64,000 nucleotides of DNA from Flavobacterium aestivum (GCF_026870175.2 NZ_CP113977.2:1798001-1862000), one strand, 5' to 3'; positions 18,704 to 28,509 are shown, counted from the first letter of the stretch. The notes: generated by a model not told the origin, from the sequence alone. Numbers and translations: made by a program.

Positions 18704-19380
18704 TAAAATAGTAGTTTAGGTTAATATTCTGGGTTTGGTTATTGTGTTATTTTTTATTTGATTTTAGAATTTCGAATAATTGGGTTGTTTTATAAAAAAG
18801 TTACTCAATTTGACTTTGTTAAATTCAGTTTGCTTATTTGTATGTGTCAGTAAACCAATTGTTTTTTTGAGATTTTTGAATAGCAAAAACGTCTTTTTTT
18901 GCTAATGTATGTAAATTTTTACGCGGTCAATAAATGACATTTTTTATTTATTTACTATAACGTTGTAGTGTTAAAAACTTGTTATAATTTATTATAATTG
19001 TTAGTTTTATGAGTTTTATTTGGTAATAGTTTCTTTATTTTTTAATTTTTTATAGAAAAATGGAAAAACAGATTGTTAAATAAATTGCTAATTTAATTGT
19101 CGAATTTTAGTTAATCATTCAAAAAATGTTGAATTCAATAAAAGAGTAATATAGTCTCAGTAAATTACTTGTAAAGATATAGTCGTAATAAAAATGGAAT
19201 CTGAACAAGAGAATTTAATGAGTTTTTATGTTTAAAAGAAAAAACTTTTGCATTTCAAAAGAGGATTGTTTTTTATGAATCCAAATGGCAATGATTAAAT
19301 TGATTATAAAAACTGTTTTTTTAGAGAAAAGAAGTCAGAAAATGAACTTAATAATTTTTTGTTAATAGTACCAAGGGAAC
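18704..19380. other. Long AT-rich gap between the amylase and the SurA gene
   Basis: About 680 bases with many stop codons in all frames and no gene that I can support. It must hold the amylase promoter, but no perfect TAnnTTTG box is seen on the minus strand. A 9-bp hairpin (TAGCAAAAA/TTTTTGCTA) lies at 18881-18904. Confidence 0.45.
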
Positions 19381-19410
19381 TTGTATAATGCAATCGAATT
19401 GTTATTTTTG
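19381..19410 (+). promoter_or_regulatory. Promoter of the SurA-like gene
   Basis: TTG at 19381-19383, a 19-base spacer and TATTTTTG at 19403-19410. This is an exact match to the Bacteroidota TTG-N19-TAnnTTTG consensus. It predicts a leader of about 165 bases. Confidence 0.7.
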
Positions 19411-19431
19411 TTCGCTTGAATAATAAAAAAA

Positions 19432-19473
19432 ATGTCAGTATTTGGTCTAATTAAGATAAATACGGGGCCTTAA
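19432..19473 (+). other. Short leader open frame before the SurA-like gene
   Basis: ATG plus 12 codons and a stop (MSVFGLIKINTGP), just downstream of the predicted transcript start and preceded by an A-rich stretch. It could be a leader peptide or chance. No conservation data are available here. Confidence 0.25.
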
Positions 19474-19579
19474 TTTTTAAATAAGTGTTCGATTTCAGGG
19501 TAATGCCTTGTTTTAGAGTAACTTATTATTTTTTAAAATATGTTGAATTTCTGAAATATAAAAAATAATTTATAAAAAA

Positions 19580-21007
19580 ATGCCAATAAAAAAAGCACAA
19601 ATAAAGTTCATTACCAATAAAGTTGCATTTTCGTTGTTCCTTTTTATTTTCTCGATTTCACTAGCTAGTGGTCAGGAAGTTATTAAAGATAGTGTTGTAG
19701 CAAAGAAGCCAACAGTTTCGTCTGATAAAAAATTAAAAATTGACGGTATTGTTGCTACTGTGGGAGATTATATTATTTTGGATTCAGATATTGATAAAGG
19801 ATTCTTAGAAATTACAAGTCAAGGGGGATCTACAAAAGATATCACAAGATGTCAGGTTTTAGGTAGTTTGTTGGAGCAGAAGCTGTATGCGCACCAAGCT
19901 GTACAAGATAGTATTATAGTTAGTGATGCTGAGGTAAAAGGGATGATGGATGAAAGGCTAAGTTATATGGTAGAACAAATCGGTTCTATGGATAAAGTAG
20001 TGAAGTATTATCAAAAAGATTCTGAAGAAGAGTTTAGAACGTATTTCTTTGACGTATTGAAAGAGCAAAAGCTTACTGGAGAAATGACGAAGAAAATTAT
20101 AGAAAAAGTAGAGATTACACCGGAAGAAGTTCGTGAGTTTTTCAAAAAAATACCTGCCACAGAGTTGCCTGTTTTTGGAGCGGAATTAGAAGTAGCTCAA
20201 ATTGTAATTAAACCTAAAGTTACTGAGGCTGATAAGCAAAAAGTAATTGATAGATTGAAAAGTTTTAAGAAAGAATGCATGGAAGGTTCAAGCTTTGCAA
20301 CCAAAGCGGTCTTGTATTCAGAAGATCCCGGATCCAGTAAAAATGGAGGGTATTATAAAATGAACCGTAAAACTCCTTTTGTGAAAGAGTTTAAAGATGT
20401 AGCATTTAGCCTTGCTGAAGGAGAAATTTCAGAGCCTTTTGAAACTACTTTTGGTTTTCATATTATTTATGTAGAAAAAATTAAAGGACAAGAAATTGAG
20501 TTAAGACATATCTTGATAAGCCCGGTAGTTACTCAGGAATCATTGAAAGAAGCCAAAGAGAAGATTACTTTGATAAGAAAGAAGATCATGGATAAAGACA
20601 TAACTTTTGCTGAAGCGGCAAGAACTATGTCTGATGAAAAAGAAACAAGAGCAAATGGTGGAGCATTGGTGAATACTAAAACGCAAGATACTCGTTTTGA
20701 ATTGACAAAAATGGATCCTAAAATATACGCTCAAGTGTCAAATTTGAAAGACAATGAGGTTTCTTTGCCATTTTTAGAAGATGAGCAAGGAAAGAAAGAT
20801 TATAAGATTATGACTGTAACCAATAGAATTGATGAGCATACTGCTGATTACGCTAAAGATTATATCAAAATAAAAGATCTAGCTTTAAAAGAAAAACAAA
20901 TTAAAGCTATAGCAAAATGGTTTGATGCAAAAATAAAAGATACCTATATAAAGATTTTAGGAGAGTATAGAGATTGTACTTTTGCAAACAATTGGTTAAA
21001 AAAATAA
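19580..21007 (+). CDS. SurA-like peptidyl-prolyl isomerase/chaperone
   Basis: A 475-residue periplasmic folding factor for outer-membrane proteins. A signal peptide (about 1-31, ending LASGQ) is followed by a SurA N-terminal-like domain (DGIVATVGDYIILDSDIDKGF, about 50-190), then two parvulin-type PPIase domains. The first is at about 195-305 (AQIVIKP ... DPGSSKNGGYY ... PFETTFGFHIIYVE). The second is at about 308-410 (ELRHILISP ... FAEAARTMSDE) and is more degenerate. A helical C-terminus closes the protein. It is transcribed from a consensus promoter about 170 bases upstream and ends at a clear terminator before moxR. Whether isomerase activity is kept in both domains cannot be told from sequence alone. 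Confidence 0.9.
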   Translation: MPIKKAQIKFITNKVAFSLFLFIFSISLASGQEVIKDSVVAKKPTVSSDKKLKIDGIVATVGDYIILDSDIDKGFLEITSQGGSTKDITRCQVLGSLLEQKLYAHQAVQDSIIVSDAEVKGMMDERLSYMVEQIGSMDKVVKYYQKDSEEEFRTYFFDVLKEQKLTGEMTKKIIEKVEITPEEVREFFKKIPATELPVFGAELEVAQIVIKPKVTEADKQKVIDRLKSFKKECMEGSSFATKAVLYSEDPGSSKNGGYYKMNRKTPFVKEFKDVAFSLAEGEISEPFETTFGFHIIYVEKIKGQEIELRHILISPVVTQESLKEAKEKITLIRKKIMDKDITFAEAARTMSDEKETRANGGALVNTKTQDTRFELTKMDPKIYAQVSNLKDNEVSLPFLEDEQGKKDYKIMTVTNRIDEHTADYAKDYIKIKDLALKEKQIKAIAKWFDAKIKDTYIKILGEYRDCTFANNWLKK

Positions 21008-21023
21008 TTTTCATTAAATAAAT

Positions 21024-21065
21024 AAAAAGAGTTAGTTTTATGATTTCATAGTACTAACTCTTTTT
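21024..21065 (+). terminator. Terminator after the SurA-like gene
   Basis: A 13-bp stem AAAAAGAGTTAGT/ACTAACTCTTTTT with a 16-base loop. It separates the SurA-like gene from the moxR gene. Confidence 0.8.
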
Positions 21066-21085
21066 AAATTAAAATATAGCGCAAA

Positions 21086-22039
21086 ATGTCAGATGTAGCA
21101 GCAATACAGAGTTTAGTTCAAAAACGTAATGAACTAAAAAAAGAAATTGCAAAAATTATTGTGGGGCAAGAAGCTGTTGTTGATCAGATTTTGCTTTGTG
21201 TTTTTTCTGGAGGTCATGCATTGTTGGTTGGGGTTCCGGGTTTGGCCAAGACATTATTGGTAAATACTTTGGCGCAAGCATTAGGACTTGACTTTAAACG
21301 AATTCAATTTACTCCGGATTTAATGCCTTCCGATATATTGGGAAGCGAAATATTAGATGAAAGCAGACAGTTTAAGTTTATAAAAGGTCCTATTTTTTCA
21401 AATATCATATTAGCAGATGAAATAAATAGAACCCCTCCGAAAACACAAGCAGCTTTGTTAGAAGCAATGCAAGAACGTTCGGTAACTATTGCTGGAGAAA
21501 ATCGTAAATTAAGCTTACCTTATTTTGTATTAGCTACTCAAAATCCAATAGAGCAAGAAGGAACTTATCCTTTGCCTGAAGCTCAGTTAGATCGATTTAT
21601 GTTTGCGGTAAAGCTAGAATACCCTTCATTTGATGAGGAAGTTCAGGTAGTTAAACGCACAACTTCAGATTCTGATGGTGTTATAGATCCATTATTTACT
21701 CCACAGGAAATTATTGATTTTCAGCATTTAATTCGTCGTATTCCAGTAGCAGATAATGTGGTGGAATATGCTGTAACATTGGTAAGTAAAACACGTCCTG
21801 ATAATGCGCTTTCAAATGGTTTTGTGAAGAATTATTTAGATTGGGGAGCAGGACCAAGAGCATCACAGAATTTAATATTGGCAGCCAAAGCCCATGCTGC
21901 ATTTCATGGTAAATTTTCTCCGGATATTGAAGATGTTCAAGCAGTGGCAACTGGAATATTGCGACATAGAATTATTAAAAACTATAAGGCAGATGCCGAG
22001 GGAATTACTGAAGAAATGATAATTTCAAAATTGATATAA
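21086..22039 (+). CDS. MoxR family AAA+ ATPase
   Basis: A 317-residue cytoplasmic AAA+ ATPase. The Walker A site is GVPGLAKT (about residue 53-60), Walker B is ILADEINRTPPKTQAALLEAMQE (about 111), sensor 1 is LATQNPIEQEGTYPLPEAQLDRFM (about 150), and the lid domain ends the protein. MoxR ATPases act as chaperones for metal-cofactor or von Willebrand factor A-domain proteins. The usual partners (DUF58, VWA genes) do not follow here: a terminator at 22065-22102 and then acnB come next. The partner is therefore not local. Family call is secure; the client is unknown. Confidence 0.94.
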   Translation: MSDVAAIQSLVQKRNELKKEIAKIIVGQEAVVDQILLCVFSGGHALLVGVPGLAKTLLVNTLAQALGLDFKRIQFTPDLMPSDILGSEILDESRQFKFIKGPIFSNIILADEINRTPPKTQAALLEAMQERSVTIAGENRKLSLPYFVLATQNPIEQEGTYPLPEAQLDRFMFAVKLEYPSFDEEVQVVKRTTSDSDGVIDPLFTPQEIIDFQHLIRRIPVADNVVEYAVTLVSKTRPDNALSNGFVKNYLDWGAGPRASQNLILAAKAHAAFHGKFSPDIEDVQAVATGILRHRIIKNYKADAEGITEEMIISKLI

Positions 22040-22064
22040 GTATTTACTGTACAATATTTTTAAT

Positions 22065-22102
22065 AAATACCATATTCTGAAAAGAATGTGGTATTTTTTT
22101 TT
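22065..22102 (+). terminator. Terminator after moxR
   Basis: A 14-bp stem with one G-U pair closed by a GAAA (GNRA) tetraloop and followed by about 10 T. Confidence 0.92.
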
Positions 22103-22276
22103 AAATCATTATTATGGCTTTATTATAAAACAGATTGTAAATTATCATTTTTTTAAAATGTTATCTTTAAATCGGTTTTATTTTTAATATAATTTATAAA
22201 AAATGATTATTTAGCAATAATAATTTTTGAAAAACGGACATCTATTAAATTTTTTTTAATTATCATCTTTAATTAT

Positions 22277-22284
22277 TAAATTTG
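22277..22284 (+). promoter_or_regulatory. Promoter -7 box for acnB
   Basis: A perfect TAnnTTTG box (TAAATTTG). The -33 region is only a T-run. The predicted start lies about 25 bases before the acnA-like ATG remnant at 22315, a normal leader length for the lost gene. Confidence 0.5.
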
Positions 22285-22314
22285 CGGGACAAAAAAATAA
22301 AAACACTTTTAATT

Positions 22315-22350
22315 ATGGCTTTTTGATATTGAAATAATCAAGAAAATAAG
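22315..22350 (+). pseudogene. Remnant of an acnA gene start
   Basis: Bases from 22315 match the start of acnA at 25267: the first 20 bases agree once one extra T is removed, and the next codons (Ile, Lys, Lys) agree at protein level with third-position changes. The extra T makes the frame read Met-Ala-Phe-stop. After about 33 bases the match ends, 20 bases before acnB. This looks like the decayed first codons of a second or former acnA copy. Confidence 0.6.
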
Positions 22351-22369
22351 CTATTAACCGCCTACAATT

Positions 22370-25141
22370 ATGAACATTTATAACGATTACATCAAGGAGA
22401 TCGAAGAACGAAAAGTACAGGGACTTCACCCTAAGCCAATTGATGACGCCGAATTGTTAAGCGAAATCATTGCACAAATTAAAGATTCTGATAACGCACA
22501 TCGCGAAGATTCTCTTAAGTTTTTTATTTATAATACTTTGCCAGGAACCACAAGTGCCGCTGGAGAAAAAGCAAAGTTTTTAAAAGAGATCATTCTTGGA
22601 GAAACTGAAGTAAAAGAAATTACACCAGCATTTGCCTTTGAGTTATTGTCACACATGAAGGGAGGACCTTCAATTGAAGTACTACTTGATCTAGCCTTGG
22701 GTAATGATGCTTCTGTAGCCAAAGAAGCTGCAAATGTTCTTAAGACACAAGTTTTCCTTTATGATGCAGATACAGACCGTTTAAAAGAGGCATTCAAAAA
22801 CGGTAATGCAATTGCAAAAGAAATTATAGAAAGTTATGCACAAGCAGAGTTCTTTACAAAATTACCAGAAGTTGCTGAAGAAATTAAGGTAGTTACTTTT
22901 ATTGCTGGTGAGGGTGATATTTCGACAGATTTACTTTCTCCAGGAAATCAAGCTCACTCACGTTCAGACCGTGAACTTCATGGTAAGTGTATGATTACTC
23001 CACAGGCCCAAGAGGAAATCAAGGCGCTTCAAGCACAACACCCTGATAAATCTGTGATGTTGATTGCTGAGAAAGGTACTATGGGTGTAGGTTCATCAAG
23101 AATGTCAGGTGTAAATAACGTGGCACTTTGGACAGGTAAACAAGCAAGTCCATACGTTCCATTCGTAAATTTTGCTCCAATTGTTGGAGGAACAAACGGT
23201 ATTTCTCCAATCTTCCTTACAACTGTTGATGTTACAGGTGGTATTGGTATTGACCTAAAAAACTGGGTAAAGAAAGTTGATGCAGCTGGTAACGCTGTTC
23301 GCAATGAAAATGGTGAGCCAATTCTTGAGCAGGCATACTCAGTTGCAACTGGAACTGTACTTACTATAAATACAAAAACTAAGAAACTTTATAATGGAGA
23401 TAAAGAGTTGATTGATATTTCAAGATCTTTCACTCCTCAAAAAATGGAATTCATTAAAGCTGGTGGATCATACGCAATTGTGTTTGGAAAAAAACTTCAA
23501 ACATTCGCAGCTAAGGTTCTAGGTGTAAATATTCCTTCTGTATTTGCTCCGTCAAAAGAGATTTCTCATGATGGACAAGGTCTTACAGCTGTTGAAAAAA
23601 TCTTCAACAGAAATGCTGTGGGGTCAACTCCAGGTAAAATATTACACGCTGGTTCTGATGTTCGTGTAGAAGTAAACATCGTAGGTTCGCAAGATACGAC
23701 AGGTCTTATGACTGCTCAGGAATTGGAGTCAATGGCTGCTACAGTGATTTCGCCAATTGTTGATGGTGCTTACCAATCAGGTTGTCACACTGCTTCAGTA
23801 TGGGATAAGAAAGCTCAGGCAAACATTCCAAAATTGATGAAATTCATGAACAATTTCGGTTTGATTACTGCTCGTGATCCGAAAGGTGTTTATCATTCAA
23901 TGACTGACGTAATTCACAAGGTACTTAACGATATTACGATTGACGAGTGGGCAATCATCATTGGTGGTGACTCTCATACCAGAATGTCGAAAGGTGTTGC
24001 TTTTGGTGCTGACTCAGGTACAGTTGCCCTTGCCCTTGCTACTGGTGAAGCTTCAATGCCAATTCCAGAATCAGTGAAGGTAACGTTCAAGGGAGACATG
24101 AAAGGATATATGGATTTCCGTGATGTGGTTCATGCTACACAAGCCCAAATGCTTAAGCAATTTGGTGGTGAGAACGTATTCCAAGGTAGAATCATTGAGG
24201 TTCACATCGGAACTCTTACTGCTGACCAAGCATTTACATTCACTGACTGGACTGCAGAAATGAAAGCAAAAGCATCTATCTGTATTTCTGAGGATGATAC
24301 TTTGATCGAATCATTGGAGATTGCTAAAGGCAGAATCCAGATCATGATCGACAAAGGAATGGACAATGAGAAACAAGTGCTTCAAGGATTGATTAATAAA
24401 GCGGATAAGAGAATTACTGAGATTAAATCAGGCGAGAAACCAGCTCTAACTCCGGATGCAAATGCTAAGTACTACGCTGAAGTTGTTGTTGATCTTGATT
24501 TGATTGCTGAGCCAATGATCGCTGACCCAGATGTGAATAACGCAGATGTTTCTAAACGTTATACTCACGATACAATCAGACCTCTATCTTTTTATGGAGG
24601 AGATAAAAAAGTAGATCTTGGATTTATCGGTTCTTGTATGGTACACAAGGGTGATATGAAAATCCTTGCTCAAATGCTTAAAAATATAGAAACACAAAAA
24701 GGTAAAGTTGAATTCCAAGCACCGCTTGTAGTAGCGCCACCTACTTATAACATCGTAGATGAATTGAAGGCTGAAGGTGATTGGGAAGTTTTACAGAAAT
24801 ACTCAGGTTTCGAATTCGACGATAATGCCCCTAAAGCTTCGGCACGTACTGAATATGAGAACATGTTGTATCTAGAGCGTCCAGGATGTAACCTTTGTAT
24901 GGGTAACCAAGAAAAAGCAGCTAAAGGAGATACGGTAATGGCAACCTCTACTCGTCTTTTCCAAGGAAGAGTCGTAGAAGATACAGAAGCTAAAAAAGGA
25001 GAATCTTTGCTTTCGTCAACACCGGTTGTAGTTCTGTCAACAATACTTGGTAGAACGCCTACGATTGACGAATATATTACCGCAGTAGAAGGTATCAATT
25101 TAACTAAGTTTGCACCTTCTAATAAGCAATTAGTTAAATAA
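22370..25141 (+). CDS. acnB: Aconitate hydratase B (bifunctional, 2-methylisocitrate dehydratase)
   Basis: A 923-residue AcnB-type aconitase that interconverts citrate and isocitrate in the TCA cycle; the family also hydrates 2-methyl-cis-aconitate. It has the AcnB order: an N-terminal HEAT-like helical domain (1-160), the swivel domain (about 165-390), then the catalytic domains with IIGGDSHTRMSKGVAFGADSG, the cluster-binding cysteine in GFIGSCMVHKG and the CxxC pair in CNLCMGN near the C-terminus. The start at 22370 is the first ATG and fits the family N-terminus. Leu is often CTT here, unlike the TTA/TTG habit of neighbours, which hints at separate ancestry. An acnA-like start remnant lies just upstream. 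acnA itself follows after a terminator. Confidence 0.96.
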   Translation: MNIYNDYIKEIEERKVQGLHPKPIDDAELLSEIIAQIKDSDNAHREDSLKFFIYNTLPGTTSAAGEKAKFLKEIILGETEVKEITPAFAFELLSHMKGGPSIEVLLDLALGNDASVAKEAANVLKTQVFLYDADTDRLKEAFKNGNAIAKEIIESYAQAEFFTKLPEVAEEIKVVTFIAGEGDISTDLLSPGNQAHSRSDRELHGKCMITPQAQEEIKALQAQHPDKSVMLIAEKGTMGVGSSRMSGVNNVALWTGKQASPYVPFVNFAPIVGGTNGISPIFLTTVDVTGGIGIDLKNWVKKVDAAGNAVRNENGEPILEQAYSVATGTVLTINTKTKKLYNGDKELIDISRSFTPQKMEFIKAGGSYAIVFGKKLQTFAAKVLGVNIPSVFAPSKEISHDGQGLTAVEKIFNRNAVGSTPGKILHAGSDVRVEVNIVGSQDTTGLMTAQELESMAATVISPIVDGAYQSGCHTASVWDKKAQANIPKLMKFMNNFGLITARDPKGVYHSMTDVIHKVLNDITIDEWAIIIGGDSHTRMSKGVAFGADSGTVALALATGEASMPIPESVKVTFKGDMKGYMDFRDVVHATQAQMLKQFGGENVFQGRIIEVHIGTLTADQAFTFTDWTAEMKAKASICISEDDTLIESLEIAKGRIQIMIDKGMDNEKQVLQGLINKADKRITEIKSGEKPALTPDANAKYYAEVVVDLDLIAEPMIADPDVNNADVSKRYTHDTIRPLSFYGGDKKVDLGFIGSCMVHKGDMKILAQMLKNIETQKGKVEFQAPLVVAPPTYNIVDELKAEGDWEVLQKYSGFEFDDNAPKASARTEYENMLYLERPGCNLCMGNQEKAAKGDTVMATSTRLFQGRVVEDTEAKKGESLLSSTPVVVLSTILGRTPTIDEYITAVEGINLTKFAPSNKQLVK

Positions 25142-25166
25142 CAAATGATTAGTTAAGCATGTATTC

Positions 25167-25200
25167 AAAAGCCCGAGTTATAAACTCGGGCTTTTTTTTT
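25167..25200 (+). terminator. Terminator after acnB
   Basis: A perfect 13-bp stem AAAAGCCCGAGTT/AACTCGGGCTTTT with a 3-base loop, then T to base 25200. Confidence 0.95.
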
Positions 25201-25266
25201 AATAGCTGCTCTATTTTTTGTACCTTGTGATGTTTAAATAAAGTATAAAATAATTATATAAATCTT

Positions 25267-27534
25267 ATGGCTTTTGATATTGAAATGATTAAAAAAGTGT
25301 ATGACAACATGAAGACTCGTGTTGATGCAGCACGTGAGATAGTTGGTCGTCCGCTTACTTTAACAGAGAAAATTTTATACAGTCATCTTTGGGATGGAAC
25401 AGCCTCTAAGGCTTTTTCTCGTGGAGTTGATTATGTAGATTTTGCTCCAGACAGAGTTGCTTGCCAAGATGCAACAGCTCAAATGGCATTGTTACAATTT
25501 ATGCATGCTGGTAAATCAAAAGCAGCAGTTCCCACAACGGTTCACTGTGATCATTTGATCCAAGCCAAAGTTGGTGCTTCTACAGATTTAGCAGTAGCAA
25601 ATACACAGTCAAAAGAAGTTTTTGATTTCCTGTCTTCAGTTTCAAATAAATACGGAATTGGTTTCTGGAAACCAGGATCAGGAATTATTCATCAAATTGT
25701 ATTAGAAAATTATGCTTTCCCAGGAGGGATGATGATTGGTACTGATTCGCATACAGTAAATGCGGGTGGATTAGGAATGTTAGCCATTGGTGTTGGTGGA
25801 GCAGATGCAGTAGATGTAATGTCTGGAATGTCTTGGGAATTAAAATTTCCTAAATTAATTGGAGTAAAATTGACTGGAAAATTATCCGGTTGGACAGCTC
25901 CAAAAGATGTTATTCTAAAAGTAGCCGATATTCTTACTGTAAAAGGAGGAACTGGAGCTATTGTAGAATATTTTGGAGAAGGCGCCTTGAATATGTCTTG
26001 TACAGGAAAAGGAACTATCTGTAATATGGGAGCTGAAATTGGTGCTACAACATCTACATTTGGTTATGATGATTCTATGCGTAGATATTTAACGGCTACA
26101 GATCGTCAGGATGTAGTGAATGCTGCGGATAAAGTGGCTTCATACTTAACTGCCGATCCAGAAGTATATGCTAATCCAGAGCAATATTTTGATCAACTTA
26201 TCGAAATCAACTTATCAGAATTAGAACCACATATCAACGGGCCTTTTACACCAGATCGCGGAACTCCGGTTTCTAAAATGAAAGCTGAAGCTGAAGCTAA
26301 TGGTTGGCCAATAAAAGTAGAGTGGGGATTAATCGGTTCTTGTACCAACTCTTCTTATGAGGATATGTCAAGAGCAGCTTCTATTGTTGAACAGGCTGTT
26401 GCACACGGAATCACCCCAAAAGCAGAATTCGGAATCAATCCGGGATCTGAGCAAATTCGTTACACTATCGAAAGAGATGGTATCATTGCTACTTTCGAAA
26501 AACTGGGAACCAAAGTATTTACCAATGCTTGTGGACCATGTATCGGACAATGGGATAGAGCTGGAGCCGATAAAGGAGAAAAGAATACAATCGTGCATTC
26601 ATTCAACCGTAACTTCTCTAAAAGAGCAGACGGTAACCCAAATACACATGCTTTTGTGACTTCGCCAGAAATGGTGGCAGCATTGGCTATTTCAGGGAGA
26701 TTGGATTTCAATCCATTGACTGATACTTTGCTGAACGATAATGGGGAAGAGGTGAAGTTAAACGCTCCATTTGGTGATGAGTTGCCAAAAAGAGGTTTTG
26801 ATGTTGAGGATGCCGGTTTTCAAGCACCGGCAGAAGATGGTTCAAGTGTTCAGGTAAATGTAAGCCCTACTTCAGATCGTTTGCAATTATTGGCTCCATT
26901 TGAAGCTTGGGACGGTAAAAATGTTACAGGAGCTAAATTATTGATTAAAGCTTTCGGAAAATGTACAACAGATCACATTTCTATGGCAGGACCATGGTTG
27001 CGTTTCCGCGGACATTTAGATAATATCTCAAATAATATGCTGATTGGTGCAATCAATGCCTTTAATCAAACTGCAAATTCTGTCAAAAACCAATTGACAG
27101 GAGCTTATGATGCAGTTCCTGCAGTGGCACGTGCCTACAAGGCAGCCGGAATCCCTTCTATTGTCGTTGGTGATCACAACTACGGAGAAGGATCTTCTCG
27201 TGAGCATGCCGCTATGGAGCCTCGTTTCTTGGGTGTAAAAGCAGTATTAGTAAAATCATTTGCACGAATCCATGAAACTAACCTTAAAAAACAAGGAATG
27301 TTAGGATTGACATTTGCTAACGAAGCTGATTATGACAAAATCCAAGAAGACGATACTATTAACATCACTGATTTGGTAGATTTTGCTCCAGGAAAACCAT
27401 TAACTTTAGAATTTGTTCATGCTGACGGAAGCAAAGATATCATCTTGGCTAATCATACGTATAATGAAGGACAAATTGGTTGGTTCAAAGCTGGTTCCGC
27501 TTTAAACTTAATTGCGACTGATAGTAACGCATAA
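25267..27534 (+). CDS. acnA: Aconitate hydratase A
   Basis: A 755-residue aconitase resembling the mitochondrial type. It interconverts citrate and isocitrate with a [4Fe-4S] cluster. The cluster ligands are in [14 protein letters not shown] and CGPCIGQW. Also seen are [24 protein letters not shown] and the swivel-domain substrate site [19 protein letters not shown]. Length is normal. It follows acnB but has its own upstream region (a near-match promoter box, TACCTTG, at 25221) and both genes have their own terminators. Two aconitases of different families side by side suggest division by growth state or oxidative stress, as known in E. coli; regulation here is not visible. Confidence 0.96.
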   Translation: MAFDIEMIKKVYDNMKTRVDAAREIVGRPLTLTEKILYSHLWDGTASKAFSRGVDYVDFAPDRVACQDATAQMALLQFMHAGKSKAAVPTTVHCDHLIQAKVGASTDLAVANTQSKEVFDFLSSVSNKYGIGFWKPGSGIIHQIVLENYAFPGGMMIGTDSHTVNAGGLGMLAIGVGGADAVDVMSGMSWELKFPKLIGVKLTGKLSGWTAPKDVILKVADILTVKGGTGAIVEYFGEGALNMSCTGKGTICNMGAEIGATTSTFGYDDSMRRYLTATDRQDVVNAADKVASYLTADPEVYANPEQYFDQLIEINLSELEPHINGPFTPDRGTPVSKMKAEAEANGWPIKVEWGLIGSCTNSSYEDMSRAASIVEQAVAHGITPKAEFGINPGSEQIRYTIERDGIIATFEKLGTKVFTNACGPCIGQWDRAGADKGEKNTIVHSFNRNFSKRADGNPNTHAFVTSPEMVAALAISGRLDFNPLTDTLLNDNGEEVKLNAPFGDELPKRGFDVEDAGFQAPAEDGSSVQVNVSPTSDRLQLLAPFEAWDGKNVTGAKLLIKAFGKCTTDHISMAGPWLRFRGHLDNISNNMLIGAINAFNQTANSVKNQLTGAYDAVPAVARAYKAAGIPSIVVGDHNYGEGSSREHAAMEPRFLGVKAVLVKSFARIHETNLKKQGMLGLTFANEADYDKIQEDDTINITDLVDFAPGKPLTLEFVHADGSKDIILANHTYNEGQIGWFKAGSALNLIATDSNA

Positions 27535-27555
27535 GTATTTTAAATTTTATATATC

Positions 27556-27586
27556 AAAAACTCTCAAGGTAACTTGGGAGTTTTTT
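27556..27586 (+). terminator. Terminator after acnA
   Basis: Stem AACTCTCAAG/CTTGGGAGTT (one G-U) with a GTAA tetraloop, then a T-run. It is nearly the same sequence as the terminator at 30774. Confidence 0.9.
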
Positions 27587-27600
27587 ATTTAGGTATATTA

Positions 27601-27701
27601 GGAGCTAATCCTGCTGTCATTTCAAGCTTGTTCATGTCTTTGTTTTTTTTCTTGATATAAAAGGAGCTTCCGTTGGTCGCTCTTTTATATCAAGAAAAAA
27701 A
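27601..27701. repeat. Intergenic inverted-repeat element
   Basis: Arms of 23-24 bases (about 27644-27667 and 27679-27701) match except for one extra G, around an 11-base loop. A GGAGCTAATCCTGCTGTC lead-in lies at 27601. From memory, lead-ins of the type GGAGCTA(T)TTCCTGCTGTC followed by a variable inverted repeat recur between genes in Flavobacteriaceae. The stretch 27702-27876 up to the next gene shows nothing else. Confidence 0.55.
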
Positions 27702-27876
27702 TACAAGTCAACTTTACAAGACTTTTTATTTTTGTCTTAGCTAAGATATTGATATTTAAATGCTTTGTTTAATTAAAAGATTGGAAATTGAGATGTTTTT
27801 TCGTAAATTAGAGTGATTGAATTTAATCAATTATCTTATTTTGAACAGGAGAGATAGATTGTAAATAGCAAATGTA

Positions 27877-28509
27877 ATGTTTCATAGAAGTCAAACACGA
27901 CAAGAAGAATTAGCCAATGGGATTTCACATATTCTAGGGATACTTTTTTGTTTGATAGCAATGCCTTTTGTGATTGAAACAGCTTATAGACAAGATAATT
28001 CCGTTACAGTATTATCTGTTATAACTTTTGGAATAGGAATGTTGCTGGTATATACATCTTCTACTTTATATCATTTAGCTAAAAACGAAAAGACAAAAAA
28101 ACTTCTTAATATAGCGGATCATATCAGTATATATTATCTCATTGCAGGAACATATACACCTCTCATGGTGCGCTATTTAAATCATGATACAACAGTTGTT
28201 TTTCTTGGAGTAATGTGGTCTATTGTGGCTTTGGGAACTATTTTGAAAATTTTTTGCACCAAGCGATCTGATTTTTTATCGATGTTGGTTTATGTGGCAA
28301 TGGGCTGGATGATTGTTTTTGTTATTAAACCATTGTTGCATACAGTTCCTCCTGTTGTACTTGATTTGATTTTTGCAGGTAGTGTGAGTTATACTTTAGG
28401 TATTTATTTTTTTGTAAAAGGGGATAAACGATACTATCATACTATATGGCATCTCTTTGTGCTTTTAGGCACAGTACTTCATTATATTTCTATTTTTATA
28501 AGTCTATAA
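27877..28509 (+). CDS. Hemolysin III/PAQR family membrane protein
   Basis: A 210-residue inner-membrane protein with about seven hydrophobic helices. It fits the HlyIII/YqfA branch of the PAQR superfamily. The conserved metal-site motifs are present: QEELANGISH near the N-terminus, SSTLYHLA (about residue 68), DHISIYYLIAGTYTPL (about 82-97) and the closing HTIWHLFVLLGTVLHY with its His residues. Bacterial members are of uncertain function; the haemolysin name is historical, and roles in membrane or lipid balance have been proposed. It stands alone between a repeat element and the LysM protein gene. Family assignment is confident; function is not. Confidence 0.9.
   Translation: MFHRSQTRQEELANGISHILGILFCLIAMPFVIETAYRQDNSVTVLSVITFGIGMLLVYTSSTLYHLAKNEKTKKLLNIADHISIYYLIAGTYTPLMVRYLNHDTTVVFLGVMWSIVALGTILKIFCTKRSDFLSMLVYVAMGWMIVFVIKPLLHTVPPVVLDLIFAGSVSYTLGIYFFVKGDKRYYHTIWHLFVLLGTVLHYISIFISL

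Larger units (their letters stand above)
22103..22369 (+). other. Leader region of acnB
   Basis: An AT-rich gap of about 270 bases after the moxR terminator. Apart from the -7 box at 22277 and the acnA-like start remnant at 22315, I see nothing in it. Confidence 0.5.
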
